Shown: positions 37,062 to 44,983, counted from the first letter of the stretch. The stretch is DNA of 64,000 bases from Eubacterium ruminantium (GCA_900108205.1 FNUU01000003.1:211881-275880); one strand, 5' to 3'. Notes: generated by a model not told the origin, from the letters alone. Numbers and translations: made by a program.

Positions 37062-37563
37062 TAAGGATCTTATGCAGAAAGAAAATCTTTCAATTACAGA
37101 ATTTACCATAGGCGAAGAGAGTTCTGAAATTGACTACAAGATCAGTGATGATGGTAATTGTATCACAATTGATGCGGTCGATGAAGCTATGGATATAGTT
37201 CAGGATTTTATCAGAGATAAGCTTGTGGCTTTTGGTTGTGATAAAAAGCCGATGATGCAGATACGCCTTGCGGTAGAAGAGATTTTTGTAAATATCATTT
37301 CCTATGCATACAGACCTGACATTGGTAAAGCCGAGGTGTTCTGCGAGGTTCAGGAGGAACCAATGTGCGTTATCATTCAATTTATGGATTCCGGAAAACC
37401 ATTCGATCCTCTTCGTTATGATAAGGTTGATACATCCGGAGCTATGTTTGAGGAACGTGAGGGCGGTTTTGGAATACATTTGGTAAAGAATACCATGGAT
37501 GCTGTTGATTATGAATACAGGGATGGCATGAATATACTTAAGATAAGAAAAAATCTGAGATAA
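37054..37563 (+). CDS. RsbW/SpoIIAB-like serine kinase (anti-sigma regulatory factor)
   Basis: 169-aa GHKL-type ATPase. The N-box is RLAVEEIFVNIISYAY (~72-87), G1 is FMDSGKPFDP (~109-118) and G2 is EGGFGIHLVKNTMD (~136-149). The first ~40 residues are extra relative to compact RsbW proteins. The family binds and inhibits a target protein, and phosphorylates a STAS antagonist; the STAS protein at 29397 and the phosphatase at 37579 complete the set. GGAGGT precedes the ATG. The target is not evident here. Confidence 0.88.
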   Translation: MSDKDLMQKENLSITEFTIGEESSEIDYKISDDGNCITIDAVDEAMDIVQDFIRDKLVAFGCDKKPMMQIRLAVEEIFVNIISYAYRPDIGKAEVFCEVQEEPMCVIIQFMDSGKPFDPLRYDKVDTSGAMFEEREGGFGIHLVKNTMDAVDYEYRDGMNILKIRKNLR

Positions 37564-37578
37564 TGCTGAGGTAATAAA

Positions 37579-39444
37579 TTGAAGATCATAAGAAAAATCA
37601 GATCAAATCTATATGCTACCATAATAGGTTCCTTCATTTTGATGATGGCTCTGATAGCAGTTATTATAGAATATGTTGGATATTATGCCTTCACAAGCAG
37701 CTTTACAAAGGAATATAAAGAGTCCGTAAGTAAAGCGGCAAAGGTTGCTGAAAAAGTGGTCACAGGTCATATGTTTTCTTACTTTCTTGGCGCAGGCGGT
37801 GAGGTGATAGAGAATTATTATAAATATGCCGGTGATGATACGATTGATCCGTTTTCGGAATATGAATATACTGGTGAACCGTTTTATAAAAGATTTTTCA
37901 GAAAAATTGATGTACCCTTGGAAAAGGTAAAATATAAAACAATATATAGTGAGATTGACAGAGATTATTATTTGACGGATGATGACTATTATGATGCCAT
38001 AGCAAATCACACAAGGTGGATATGTGACTGTCATATGATGGTGAGAAAGGATCTGCTGCAATTATGCAATGATCAGAAAATGTCAGTTATGTATGTTATT
38101 ATTCCTGACTCGGATTATAAGCATTATACATGCATTTTCAACTGTCCGAGTGAAGAAAGCGGATATACTCCATGGGAATTTGGTAAAAGAATTGAGACAC
38201 CTTCCGAGGAATACGAAAAAGCATATAGAAATATATATGAAAATGGTTCTCAATCGGAGGTTGTTATCAGAACAGATAATCTTAACGGAGGCAGTCCTCA
38301 TATAACTGCCATGATACCAATCTATGATACAAATGGCATTACTGTGAAAAAAGGTGAAATCGTAGGATTGCTCTGTGTTCAGAGAACCATGGAAGAACTT
38401 GCTGCCAGTCGTAAGCTTTTCATTCAGGGAGTAACCGGAATAACGGTTATGGCTATTGTGATCATGGGACTTATCATTTCCAGGTTTATCAGCAGGCAGA
38501 TTGTTAATCCGATAAGAAAAATATCAAAAGAAGCAGAGAGATTTGCAACCGAGAACAAAAAGGGAGACAATCCTCTTGGATATAATGTAAGCAGTGTTGA
38601 AGATATCAGTTCTCTTGCGGTGGCGATTGATAAGATGGAAGCTGACACCATAAAGAATATTGATGATATTACGAATTTTACAAGAGATCAGGAAAGAATC
38701 GGTACAGAACTTTCTCTCGCTGCAGATATACAGAGGGGACTTCTGCCGGTTATAACTCAGAATATTCTGGACAGAAAGGAATTCAGTATAGCGGCTTCCA
38801 TGGAACCGGCAAAAGCAGTTGGTGGAGATTTTTATGATTTCTTTATGATAGATGATACTCATATTGCTCTTGTAATGGCGGATGTGTCGGATAAGGGAGT
38901 AGGTGCAGCATTTTTTATGGCTATTTCAAAAACTCTTATCAAGTCACGTGCAGGCCTTGGTGGTACGCCTTCAGAGATACTTGCATATGTGGATAAGCTT
39001 ATATATGAGAAGAATACAGCAGGGATGTTCGTGACTGTATGGCTGGGTATAATCGATCTTGAAACAGGCCATGTACAGGCATGTAACGCCGGCCATGATC
39101 ATCCTGCGATACTTGGAAATTCAAAAGAATATGTCATCAAAAAGACGGTACACGGTTCTCCTATAGCTTTCCTTCCTGGAATGGAATTCCCGGGACATGA
39201 GTTTGAGCTTCGTCCGGGGGATAGTATATTCTTATATACAGACGGAATTGTGGATGCAAAGCGTGGAGACGGTGAGAGGTTTGGTACGGAACGAATGCTA
39301 AGGACTCTTAACAGATATAAGGATGTCGATAATGATACCCTTCTTAAGGGCATTAAACGTGAGATAAAAGACTTTGTATGCGAAGAACCTCAATTTGATG
39401 ATATGACCATGCTGAGCTTTACATTTTTGGGGAAGAAAAAATAA
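37579..39444 (+). CDS. SpoIIE-family PP2C phosphatase with membrane sensor
   Basis: 621-aa signalling phosphatase. TM1 ~13-36, extracytoplasmic sensor domain ~37-280 (dCache-like size), TM2 ~283-305, HAMP ~306-360, then a SpoIIE/PP2C domain from ~375 (LSLAADIQRGLLP). Metal-binding Asp residues are in VGGDFYDFF (~412-420), MADVSDKGVG (~432) and the final FDDMTMLSF (~606). It should dephosphorylate the STAS protein when the outside sensor is triggered. The start is TTG at 37579 with GAGGTAAT upstream. Last gene of the secretion operon, followed by a strong terminator. Confidence 0.9.
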   Translation: MKIIRKIRSNLYATIIGSFILMMALIAVIIEYVGYYAFTSSFTKEYKESVSKAAKVAEKVVTGHMFSYFLGAGGEVIENYYKYAGDDTIDPFSEYEYTGEPFYKRFFRKIDVPLEKVKYKTIYSEIDRDYYLTDDDYYDAIANHTRWICDCHMMVRKDLLQLCNDQKMSVMYVIIPDSDYKHYTCIFNCPSEESGYTPWEFGKRIETPSEEYEKAYRNIYENGSQSEVVIRTDNLNGGSPHITAMIPIYDTNGITVKKGEIVGLLCVQRTMEELAASRKLFIQGVTGITVMAIVIMGLIISRFISRQIVNPIRKISKEAERFATENKKGDNPLGYNVSSVEDISSLAVAIDKMEADTIKNIDDITNFTRDQERIGTELSLAADIQRGLLPVITQNILDRKEFSIAASMEPAKAVGGDFYDFFMIDDTHIALVMADVSDKGVGAAFFMAISKTLIKSRAGLGGTPSEILAYVDKLIYEKNTAGMFVTVWLGIIDLETGHVQACNAGHDHPAILGNSKEYVIKKTVHGSPIAFLPGMEFPGHEFELRPGDSIFLYTDGIVDAKRGDGERFGTERMLRTLNRYKDVDNDTLLKGIKREIKDFVCEEPQFDDMTMLSFTFLGKKK

Positions 39445-39448
39445 ATAA

Positions 39449-39491
39449 AAATGTCATTGTTATGGAAATAATCTGTAACAATGGCATTTTT
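39449..39491 (+). terminator. terminator of the secretion operon
   Basis: Long stem pairing AAAATGTCATTGTTA with TAACAATGGCATTTT (one G-U pair), then T7. The next promoter (B2) starts inside the T-run. Confidence 0.88.
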
Positions 39492-39492
39492 T

Positions 39493-39526
39493 TGTTGCTC
39501 TTTTGTTATGCCTCAAATGATATACT
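39493..39526 (+). promoter_or_regulatory. class B tandem-repeat promoter (B2)
   Basis: TGTTGCTC at 39493-39500 and TGTTATGC at 39504-39511 (11-bp period), 9 nt, then TATACT (39521-39526). It drives the two charged-protein genes at 39756 and 41600 through a ~220-nt leader. Confidence 0.75.
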
Positions 39527-39603
39527 CAGACTTGAAGTTGGGAAAGAAGCTGAAATAAAGAAGCTGAAAATCCACTGATATATTAAATACACACATAAAT
39601 TAC

Positions 39604-39720
39604 ATTATGAGAAGCAAAAACCGCATCTCATAATCCTGCGGGACTAAAGTCCCTACGGTATCTTATCAAGAAAAACAAATACTCACTTCGTTCGTGCTTG
39701 TTTTTCTTCGGATAAGATAT
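39604..39720. repeat. dispersed repeat copy 2 and large hairpin in the 39756 leader
   Basis: 39604-39668 is the inverted counterpart of 15905-15969. It is followed by a stem pairing AGAAAAACAA (39670-39679) with TTGTTTTTCT (39699-39708), extended by flanking TCTTATC/GATAAGA. The whole lies within the 5' untranslated region of the downstream operon. Confidence 0.55.
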
Positions 39721-39755
39721 AATATAAAATTTATTCGGTATGGAGGAAATCGGTT

Positions 39756-41561
39756 ATGCCAAGAAAAAAGAATTACGAGCAGCTTGAAAATGAACAGGAC
39801 GTAGAAAATCTTGATGAAGAGATTAATGTTGAAGCTGATAATGAACAGAATGTCGAAAATGAGAATGAACAGAATAATGAACTTGTAAATGATCAGCAGA
39901 ATGAAAATGAAATACAGGAAGATAATATCGAAAACAATATCGAGAATAACGCGGAGAATAATATAAATACTATTGCAGAGAATATTGCAAAAAATGATGA
40001 AGTGAATGGTATATATGATCTTCATCAGGAAGCTGAGGATGAGACGTTTATTGATGCGGAAGAACTGAAGAATATCCAGAAAAACAGAAGAAATTCATTT
40101 ACAGGCAGAAAAAATGAACCGGATGAAAGAAAAAAAGCTTTTGAGGATATGGCTAATCAGGCCAAGGTAAATGAAGAAGATAACCCTGAGGATGATATGG
40201 AACCTCTTAATATTAATCGGATAAAGGGTATAGAGGAAGAGGAAAGAGAAAGACTGCAAAAAGAGGCTGAAGAAATAAGAAAGAGAGAGGAAAAAGAAAA
40301 AGCCAGGCGTGAGGAACAGAAGGCCCGGAATCAGCAACAGCAACAGAATCAGGGACAGAATCAGGAACAGAATCAGGAGAAAAACCGCGAGCAGGCAAAT
40401 AATGCCGATTTAGAGAAAAAACGTAAGGAACTTGAACTTGAGTGGGAAAAGCTTCGTTTGGAGCAGGAGAAGCTGAAGTTTGAGAGAGAAAAGTTTGAAG
40501 CTGAGAAGAATGGCAAAAATCCTCAGAAAGAGGATGAAAAAGAAACTGAAAAGCAGGAAAAGAATCCTGAGGCACAACCGAAACCGAAGCCGCAGCCGGA
40601 GGTTAAGCCTGCCAGAGAGACAATGAGTTTTGGACCGACAACTAACGCAAAGGGATATGATGAAGCCAGATTCACCAAGGAAAACACTCATAATCTTGCG
40701 AAAGATATCTATAAATTAAAGAAGCTTTCAAAGCTTACTCCGAAGCTTAAAAAATCTTCACCGGAATTTAAGGCCATGAGAAAGGATCTTGTAGCTCTAG
40801 ATAAATTCATGAAGCAGATAAGCGGAAGAACGAGACTCTCTGCCGATGAGATGGAAACCTTTGATAAGCTTACACTTAGTGTATATAAGACTACACAGAC
40901 ATATCTTAAGAAGAAGGCGGAAGAACAGAAGGAACGTAAGAATCTCGGCAAAAATGAGATAAAGTCAGAGTATGAAGAGAAAAGAAAGAAATACGTTACA
41001 AGACTTCATAATAAAGTGAATAAGATGCGTGAAGAGGTATTTGAAGATTTATTTAAAAAGAAGCAGGAAGAGCTTAAGGGAAAATGCCAGGAGCAGATCA
41101 ATGCACTTGCAGATGACAGAGAGAAAATTCCTTCGCTTAATCTTGATAAGGAAAGTCTTACACCAACCATGGAGAACAATGTCGCTCTCACGATATTCTA
41201 TTCAAAGAGAGTAGAACAGATGACCAGCGGCGGTGAGTTTAAACTCAGAAAGGGCGAGAGTTTTGAAGATGCTTCAAAGCGTCTTAATGCAAGACTCGAA
41301 CCGAAGGAAAGTGACATAAAAGATACTCTTCAGGTTGGAGTAACTCAGAAGATTGTTGAATGTGGAATAAATAAAGCATCCAAGGGTATGCCTCTTACGA
41401 ATGATGATATACAGAGTTTTGAGAAAAAAGAAATTGTGGATGAGGCAAGACCTATAATCAATCAGAATATACGAAATGCAAATCAGAGACCTGTCGAGGT
41501 TAATAACGAGCAGCAGAGAGAACGTCAGCTTGAGATACCGAACAATCAGAGAAGACTTTAA
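39756..41561 (+). CDS. large charged cytoplasmic protein, candidate T4SS substrate
   Basis: 601 aa, no signal peptide or transmembrane helix. Residues 1-90 are Asn/Glu/Gln-rich low complexity (NEQNVENENEQNN). Residues ~150-270 are a long Arg/Glu/Lys coiled coil, then Lys/Pro-rich. The C-terminal ~290 residues are helical; the segment EFKAMRKDLVALDKFMKQI ... YLKKKAEEQ resembles LKEYLNTINRYAEKG ... YLNTKYK in the 1569-aa protein at 44984. The last residues are basic (RERQLEIPNNQRRL), as in many VirB/D4 substrates. The class B promoter shared with the T4SS supports a substrate role (inference). GGAGG precedes the ATG. Confidence 0.65.
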   Translation: MPRKKNYEQLENEQDVENLDEEINVEADNEQNVENENEQNNELVNDQQNENEIQEDNIENNIENNAENNINTIAENIAKNDEVNGIYDLHQEAEDETFIDAEELKNIQKNRRNSFTGRKNEPDERKKAFEDMANQAKVNEEDNPEDDMEPLNINRIKGIEEEERERLQKEAEEIRKREEKEKARREEQKARNQQQQQNQGQNQEQNQEKNREQANNADLEKKRKELELEWEKLRLEQEKLKFEREKFEAEKNGKNPQKEDEKETEKQEKNPEAQPKPKPQPEVKPARETMSFGPTTNAKGYDEARFTKENTHNLAKDIYKLKKLSKLTPKLKKSSPEFKAMRKDLVALDKFMKQISGRTRLSADEMETFDKLTLSVYKTTQTYLKKKAEEQKERKNLGKNEIKSEYEEKRKKYVTRLHNKVNKMREEVFEDLFKKKQEELKGKCQEQINALADDREKIPSLNLDKESLTPTMENNVALTIFYSKRVEQMTSGGEFKLRKGESFEDASKRLNARLEPKESDIKDTLQVGVTQKIVECGINKASKGMPLTNDDIQSFEKKEIVDEARPIINQNIRNANQRPVEVNNEQQRERQLEIPNNQRRL

Positions 41562-41599
41562 TGTACAGGTTATCATACAAGGTATGAGAAAGGGAATAT

Positions 41600-43291
41600 A
41601 TGCCGAACGATAGAGAAAAAAAAGAAGAAAAAAAGAATATCCTGGAGGCTATGGATGATACAATAAAGATTCTTGAAAGCAGGCAGGGAAGGTTGAAGTT
41701 TATTCTTGAACAGAAAAAAGGAAAAGCCATGGATGGTAAAATGTCGGATACCTACCGACAGGAAATAAGGCAGATAAAAAAGAGTCTGGATGATGTCTCT
41801 CAGCAGCTTTCCTTTGTTAAAACTACTAGGAAAGATTTCGAGGAGGAACTTGCAAAGGAAAAGAAGAAAGAGGAAAAAGAAAAACTTGAAGGCATCATGA
41901 AATTTGCAATACTTATCGGGGCTATTGATTTTCAGAATCGGATGCAGATTGAGGCAGATAAGAAGCTTGAAAATGAAGTGATGGAACAGATGATATTCAA
42001 TTCACCGGAAGAAGAGCTGAATTACAGGGTTGAGGAAGTATTTGCCAATAATACATTCAATCATGTAAGCAAAGATGATATTGATAAGATCATGAATAAC
42101 GAAGAGTTTAAAGAAATGGCTGAGAATGATCCGAACAAGATTGACCGAGAGGAAGATGAGGCAAGAGTTGAATATGAAAAAATGATGCTGAGAAACCTCA
42201 AAAATGCCGGGATAGAGGTTAGTGAAGATTTTGAAGAAAATGAAGCTAATTACAAGAAATCTCTCACAAGAATGAATGAGTATGAGAAGGCTATCAAACC
42301 ATTAACGGATTTCATTAATAATGAAGTGGAGGAGTTTGGTGATCCGGAGGATAAAAAGATTCTTAATACATTTCTTCAACGTGTCAATTCCCTTGCGCAG
42401 GAAACAAGAAGAATTCAGGATGAATATATTTCCGGTGAGGGAGACTTTGAAAACGGAAATGGTTATACAAAGGACCTCATCGAAAAAGAAACAAAGATCA
42501 GAGATGATTTCAAAAAATATACAAATGACCTTGTTAAAAGGATTGGCGATTACAGTGACAATAAAGCGCAGGAGAGAGCAGATGGCTTAATTAAGGTATA
42601 TACATATGCATTAAAGCTGGCATTCTTTCTTGATAAACAGCTTCTCGATGATGGTGTAATGGCGAGAAATAACAGTATCAGCGAGAAAAAGGAGCAGTGG
42701 TTTGTTTATGAAAGGATCAATCCTAAGGCAAGACAGTCGATAGTACAGAAGAGAAACAGTAAGGATATCAACAAGGCTATTTCCAAGATCAGGCGTCTTA
42801 AGATTGAAGCAGATGGTAAAGGAAATACGATTGTTCATCTTAATGATACTCTTGCCGAGGAAACTCAGTTACTCCTGGAAAAGCTGCGGGATTCGGCTCC
42901 TATTGAGAGTAAGGAGGATAAGGATTGGGTTAATGAAAGATTTGCCATGCTGACTCTTAATCAGATAATTATTAATGAGGCAAATTATGCATCTGGAAAG
43001 GAAAGGCCATTCTTAAGCACGCTGGATGATGCTGAAGATAAAAAGAAGACCTTTATGGAAATGTCGAGAAAACTTGCAAAAACAAAGGCCTTCAAGAAAG
43101 CAATTTCAGGACTTCTTAAAGACGGATCCTATAAGGAGAAGATCATTCGTTTCCTTTCGGTTGATTTTGAAAGAAATATTGCAAAGGGATATAATGAGAA
43201 TAAGAATGCTCTCAATGAGGTAAATGCAGTCAAACTTGAGGCACCGAAGCAAAAAATGTCGCGTTCAAAAACATATATAAAAGGAAATTAA
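41600..43291 (+). CDS. large helical charged protein, candidate T4SS substrate or chaperone
   Basis: 563 aa, predicted almost fully alpha-helical and very rich in Lys/Glu, without signal peptide. A hydrophobic stretch at ~96-107 (IMKFAILIGAID) is too short and polar for a membrane helix. No catalytic motif recognised. The C-terminus is basic (KQKMSRSKTYIKGN). It follows the 601-aa gene by 38 nt, with AAAGGGA before the ATG, and is in the same class B operon. It could be a second secreted protein or a partner of the first. Confidence 0.6.
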   Translation: MPNDREKKEEKKNILEAMDDTIKILESRQGRLKFILEQKKGKAMDGKMSDTYRQEIRQIKKSLDDVSQQLSFVKTTRKDFEEELAKEKKKEEKEKLEGIMKFAILIGAIDFQNRMQIEADKKLENEVMEQMIFNSPEEELNYRVEEVFANNTFNHVSKDDIDKIMNNEEFKEMAENDPNKIDREEDEARVEYEKMMLRNLKNAGIEVSEDFEENEANYKKSLTRMNEYEKAIKPLTDFINNEVEEFGDPEDKKILNTFLQRVNSLAQETRRIQDEYISGEGDFENGNGYTKDLIEKETKIRDDFKKYTNDLVKRIGDYSDNKAQERADGLIKVYTYALKLAFFLDKQLLDDGVMARNNSISEKKEQWFVYERINPKARQSIVQKRNSKDINKAISKIRRLKIEADGKGNTIVHLNDTLAEETQLLLEKLRDSAPIESKEDKDWVNERFAMLTLNQIIINEANYASGKERPFLSTLDDAEDKKKTFMEMSRKLAKTKAFKKAISGLLKDGSYKEKIIRFLSVDFERNIAKGYNENKNALNEVNAVKLEAPKQKMSRSKTYIKGN

Positions 43292-43306
43292 AAAAATTAT
43301 CATATA

Positions 43307-43340
43307 TGTTGGACATCTGTTGGACAACATATGATATAGT
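43307..43340 (+). promoter_or_regulatory. class A tandem-repeat promoter (A2) of a small RNA
   Basis: TGTTGGAC at 43307-43314 and 43318-43325 (11-bp period), 9 nt, then TATAGT (43335-43340). No protein gene follows on this strand before a strong terminator at 43450. Confidence 0.75.
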
Positions 43341-43346
43341 CTTAAT

Positions 43347-43487
43347 CGTGAACAGTAACTTTGCATCTGCAGATCTGCCATATCGATGAAGTGGCGGATT
43401 TGCAGCAGTGCGGGTTAGTTATGGGGGAAAATGCAAAAAACGTTTTAATAAACCGCAGATCGGTCTAGTCTGCGGTTTTATATTTTT
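43347..43487 (+). ncRNA. putative ~140-nt structured regulatory RNA
   Basis: A transcript from promoter A2 would start near 43347 and end at the terminator at 43450-43487. Its middle holds a 14-bp stem, 43367-43380 with 43392-43405, with two G-U pairs and an 11-nt loop (TATCGATGAAG). A single-stranded G-rich stretch (ATGGGGGAAAATG) follows, then the terminator hairpin. Only tiny ORFs are possible (for example 5 codons after GGGGGAAA). It resembles no RNA family I know. Its promoter class ties it to the RR1 operon and the gene at 49848. It is convergent with, and its terminator overlaps the 3' end of, the GNAT gene. Confidence 0.55.
43450..43487. terminator. terminator of the small RNA, shared with the convergent GNAT gene
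   Basis: Perfect 10-bp stem AAACCGCAGA / TCTGCGGTTT (43450-43459, 43469-43478) with a 9-nt loop, followed by TATATTTTT on +. The GNAT stop codon lies in the loop. Confidence 0.85.
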
Positions 43488-44028
43488 CATTTATAAATGC
43501 ATATCTGTAATGATCTTTGAATTGTCCCTCAAGGTAGATGCTGCTTTTTTCTAAGCCTTCATAAGAAAATCCAAGCCTTTTCAGAATATTGATAGATTTT
43601 TCGTTATCGGTTGCTACTCTGGTTTCGATCCGGTGCAGATTGAACATGGATAATACTTTATCTATGGAACCCCTGCAGGCTTCTGTTGCATATCCGTGAC
43701 CTTGAAAATCCTTATGGAGATCATAGCCGAAGATGACATTTGCATACGGAAGCGGCCTGAAACGGACAAAGCTTATCGTTCCCAGTATAGCTTCCGGTTC
43801 CTCTTTCAGATAGAAATAATAATACATGGACTGTCTGTATAATATTTTATCAGCTTCAAAACTGAGCGTATCTTTCATGCTCTGTAAGGTATAGAAGCCG
43901 TCCGGCTGTTTTGGCTCATAACGTTCAAAGAATGAACGGTTTTCAGAATAATATCTGAGTAATTCTTCGGGAATCACACTTTCAGAAGTCACCACACGTA
44001 ATCTTTCAGTTTCAAATGAATAATCCAT
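43465..44028 (-). CDS. GNAT acetyltransferase (RimJ/RimL type)
   Basis: 187-aa N-acetyltransferase. It opens with FETERLRVVTSESV, the family's ETERLxLR strand. The acetyl-CoA site is around HKDFQGHGYATEAC (the Q/RxxGxG/A loop: QGHGYA), followed by HRIETRVATDNEKSINILKRLGFSYEG. It probably acetylates a protein N-terminus, an amine or a small molecule; the substrate is unknown. It is alone on the minus strand inside the secretion region and shares a terminator with the small RNA, so it may be an insertion or unrelated passenger. Confidence 0.88.
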   Translation of the reverse strand: MDYSFETERLRVVTSESVIPEELLRYYSENRSFFERYEPKQPDGFYTLQSMKDTLSFEADKILYRQSMYYYFYLKEEPEAILGTISFVRFRPLPYANVIFGYDLHKDFQGHGYATEACRGSIDKVLSMFNLHRIETRVATDNEKSINILKRLGFSYEGLEKSSIYLEGQFKDHYRYAFINEKYKTAD

Positions 44029-44107
44029 AAAGAAATCCTCTCCAATTAATTTATTTAACTAGACTTTACATTATATTATCGGGAAATTCAATTGTTTTAT
44101 GTATGTT

Positions 44108-44264
44108 CGGCAATCCCGTTACTTATTTGGCACCAACATCATGTTCCATGATGTTGCGGTATTGCTTCGCAATCCCTGGGCATACTCCGTATGCCGTGTC
44201 CTCGCTATGCTCGGACTCACGGGACCCTCCCTCGTTTCACTCGGGCAATCCCGTTACTTATTTG
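44108..44264. repeat. GC-richer interspersed element with terminal direct repeats and hairpins
   Basis: A 21-bp direct repeat (44109-44129 and 44244-44264, core CAATCCCGTTACTTATTT) brackets ~115 bp that can form several small hairpins: CATCATG/CATGATG, ATTGC/GCAAT (44161-44173) and GGCAT/ATGCC (44179-44195). The right copy runs directly into the B3 promoter. No coding capacity with codon character. It looks like a REP-type interspersed repeat. Confidence 0.5.
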
Positions 44265-44296
44265 TTGCGCATTTGTTATGTCTGGTATTGTAATAT
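44263..44296 (+). promoter_or_regulatory. class B tandem-repeat promoter (B3)
   Basis: TGTTGCGC at 44263-44270 and TGTTATGT at 44274-44281 (11-bp period), 9 nt, then TAATAT (44291-44296). It stands ~40 nt before the membrane protease-like gene and the 1569-aa protein gene. Confidence 0.72.
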
Positions 44297-44336
44297 GTGG
44301 TTATCAAGATGAGAAAGTGAGCGGAAGGAAGGTCTT

Positions 44337-44972
44337 ATGGAAGGTGTTGCGGTTGCTGCGGAAGCAGCAGAAACAAATGGTTTTGTAAATTTATACGAGT
44401 TTATTCATGATTTTCCGCTGTTATATGCTGTGCTTGCGGCGGTGATCCTTCCGTTTTTGATAATAGCGGTCGGGTATGCAATAAACTATATTGGGCTGGC
44501 AATCGCATTTATATTAAGTCTTTTCGTGGATCCGTGGCTGGTACAGGCTATAATAAATTTTCTGTTCTTTCCGGGAGTCATACTTCATGAATTATCACAT
44601 GCATTTCTGGCTGTTATAACAGGAGCGAAGGTTACGGAGGTCGCCTTGTTTAAGAAAGAAGGAGAAAGCCTTGGGCATGTATATTTCAAAAACAGAGGTA
44701 ACAGGGTGATTGTTTCGCTTCAGTATATCTTCATTTCTGCAGCTCCGATGTTCTGCGGAGCGCTTATTGTATGGGGATGCTGGGCGTGGATACTCATTCT
44801 TCCGAAAGCACTGTTATGGCTGAAAATATTACTTGGATATATCGGAGCATCAATGTTCTTTCATATGACAATGAGCTCCGCTGATATAAAAATATACATC
44901 AGGGGAATACCTATATTTATGGCGTTACTGTTCATTGTTACACTGGCACTCAGACTGGTGGGAGTATTATAA
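44337..44972 (+). CDS. M50-like integral membrane metalloprotease
   Basis: 211-aa membrane protein with five or so helices. VILHELSHAFLAVITGAKV (~82-100) holds an HExxH zinc motif inside a hydrophobic segment, as in M50/site-2-type proteases. A second part, FFHMTMSSADIKIY (~179-192), could give the third ligand Asp. It is shorter than canonical site-2 proteases and lacks a PDZ domain, so it resembles M50B-type proteins. It is 12 nt before the 1569-aa gene and under the class B promoter, which suggests a role in processing or membrane handling of the secreted proteins (inference). GGAAGGAAGG precedes the ATG. Confidence 0.72.
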   Translation: MEGVAVAAEAAETNGFVNLYEFIHDFPLLYAVLAAVILPFLIIAVGYAINYIGLAIAFILSLFVDPWLVQAIINFLFFPGVILHELSHAFLAVITGAKVTEVALFKKEGESLGHVYFKNRGNRVIVSLQYIFISAAPMFCGALIVWGCWAWILILPKALLWLKILLGYIGASMFFHMTMSSADIKIYIRGIPIFMALLFIVTLALRLVGVL

Positions 44973-44983
44973 GGAGATAAATT

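Noticed and set aside
19048..39444. Integrative conjugative element
   Set aside because: No relaxase, oriT-like feature, integrase, replication or partition gene is present. The serine recombinase lies 14 kb away behind unrelated housekeeping-type genes.
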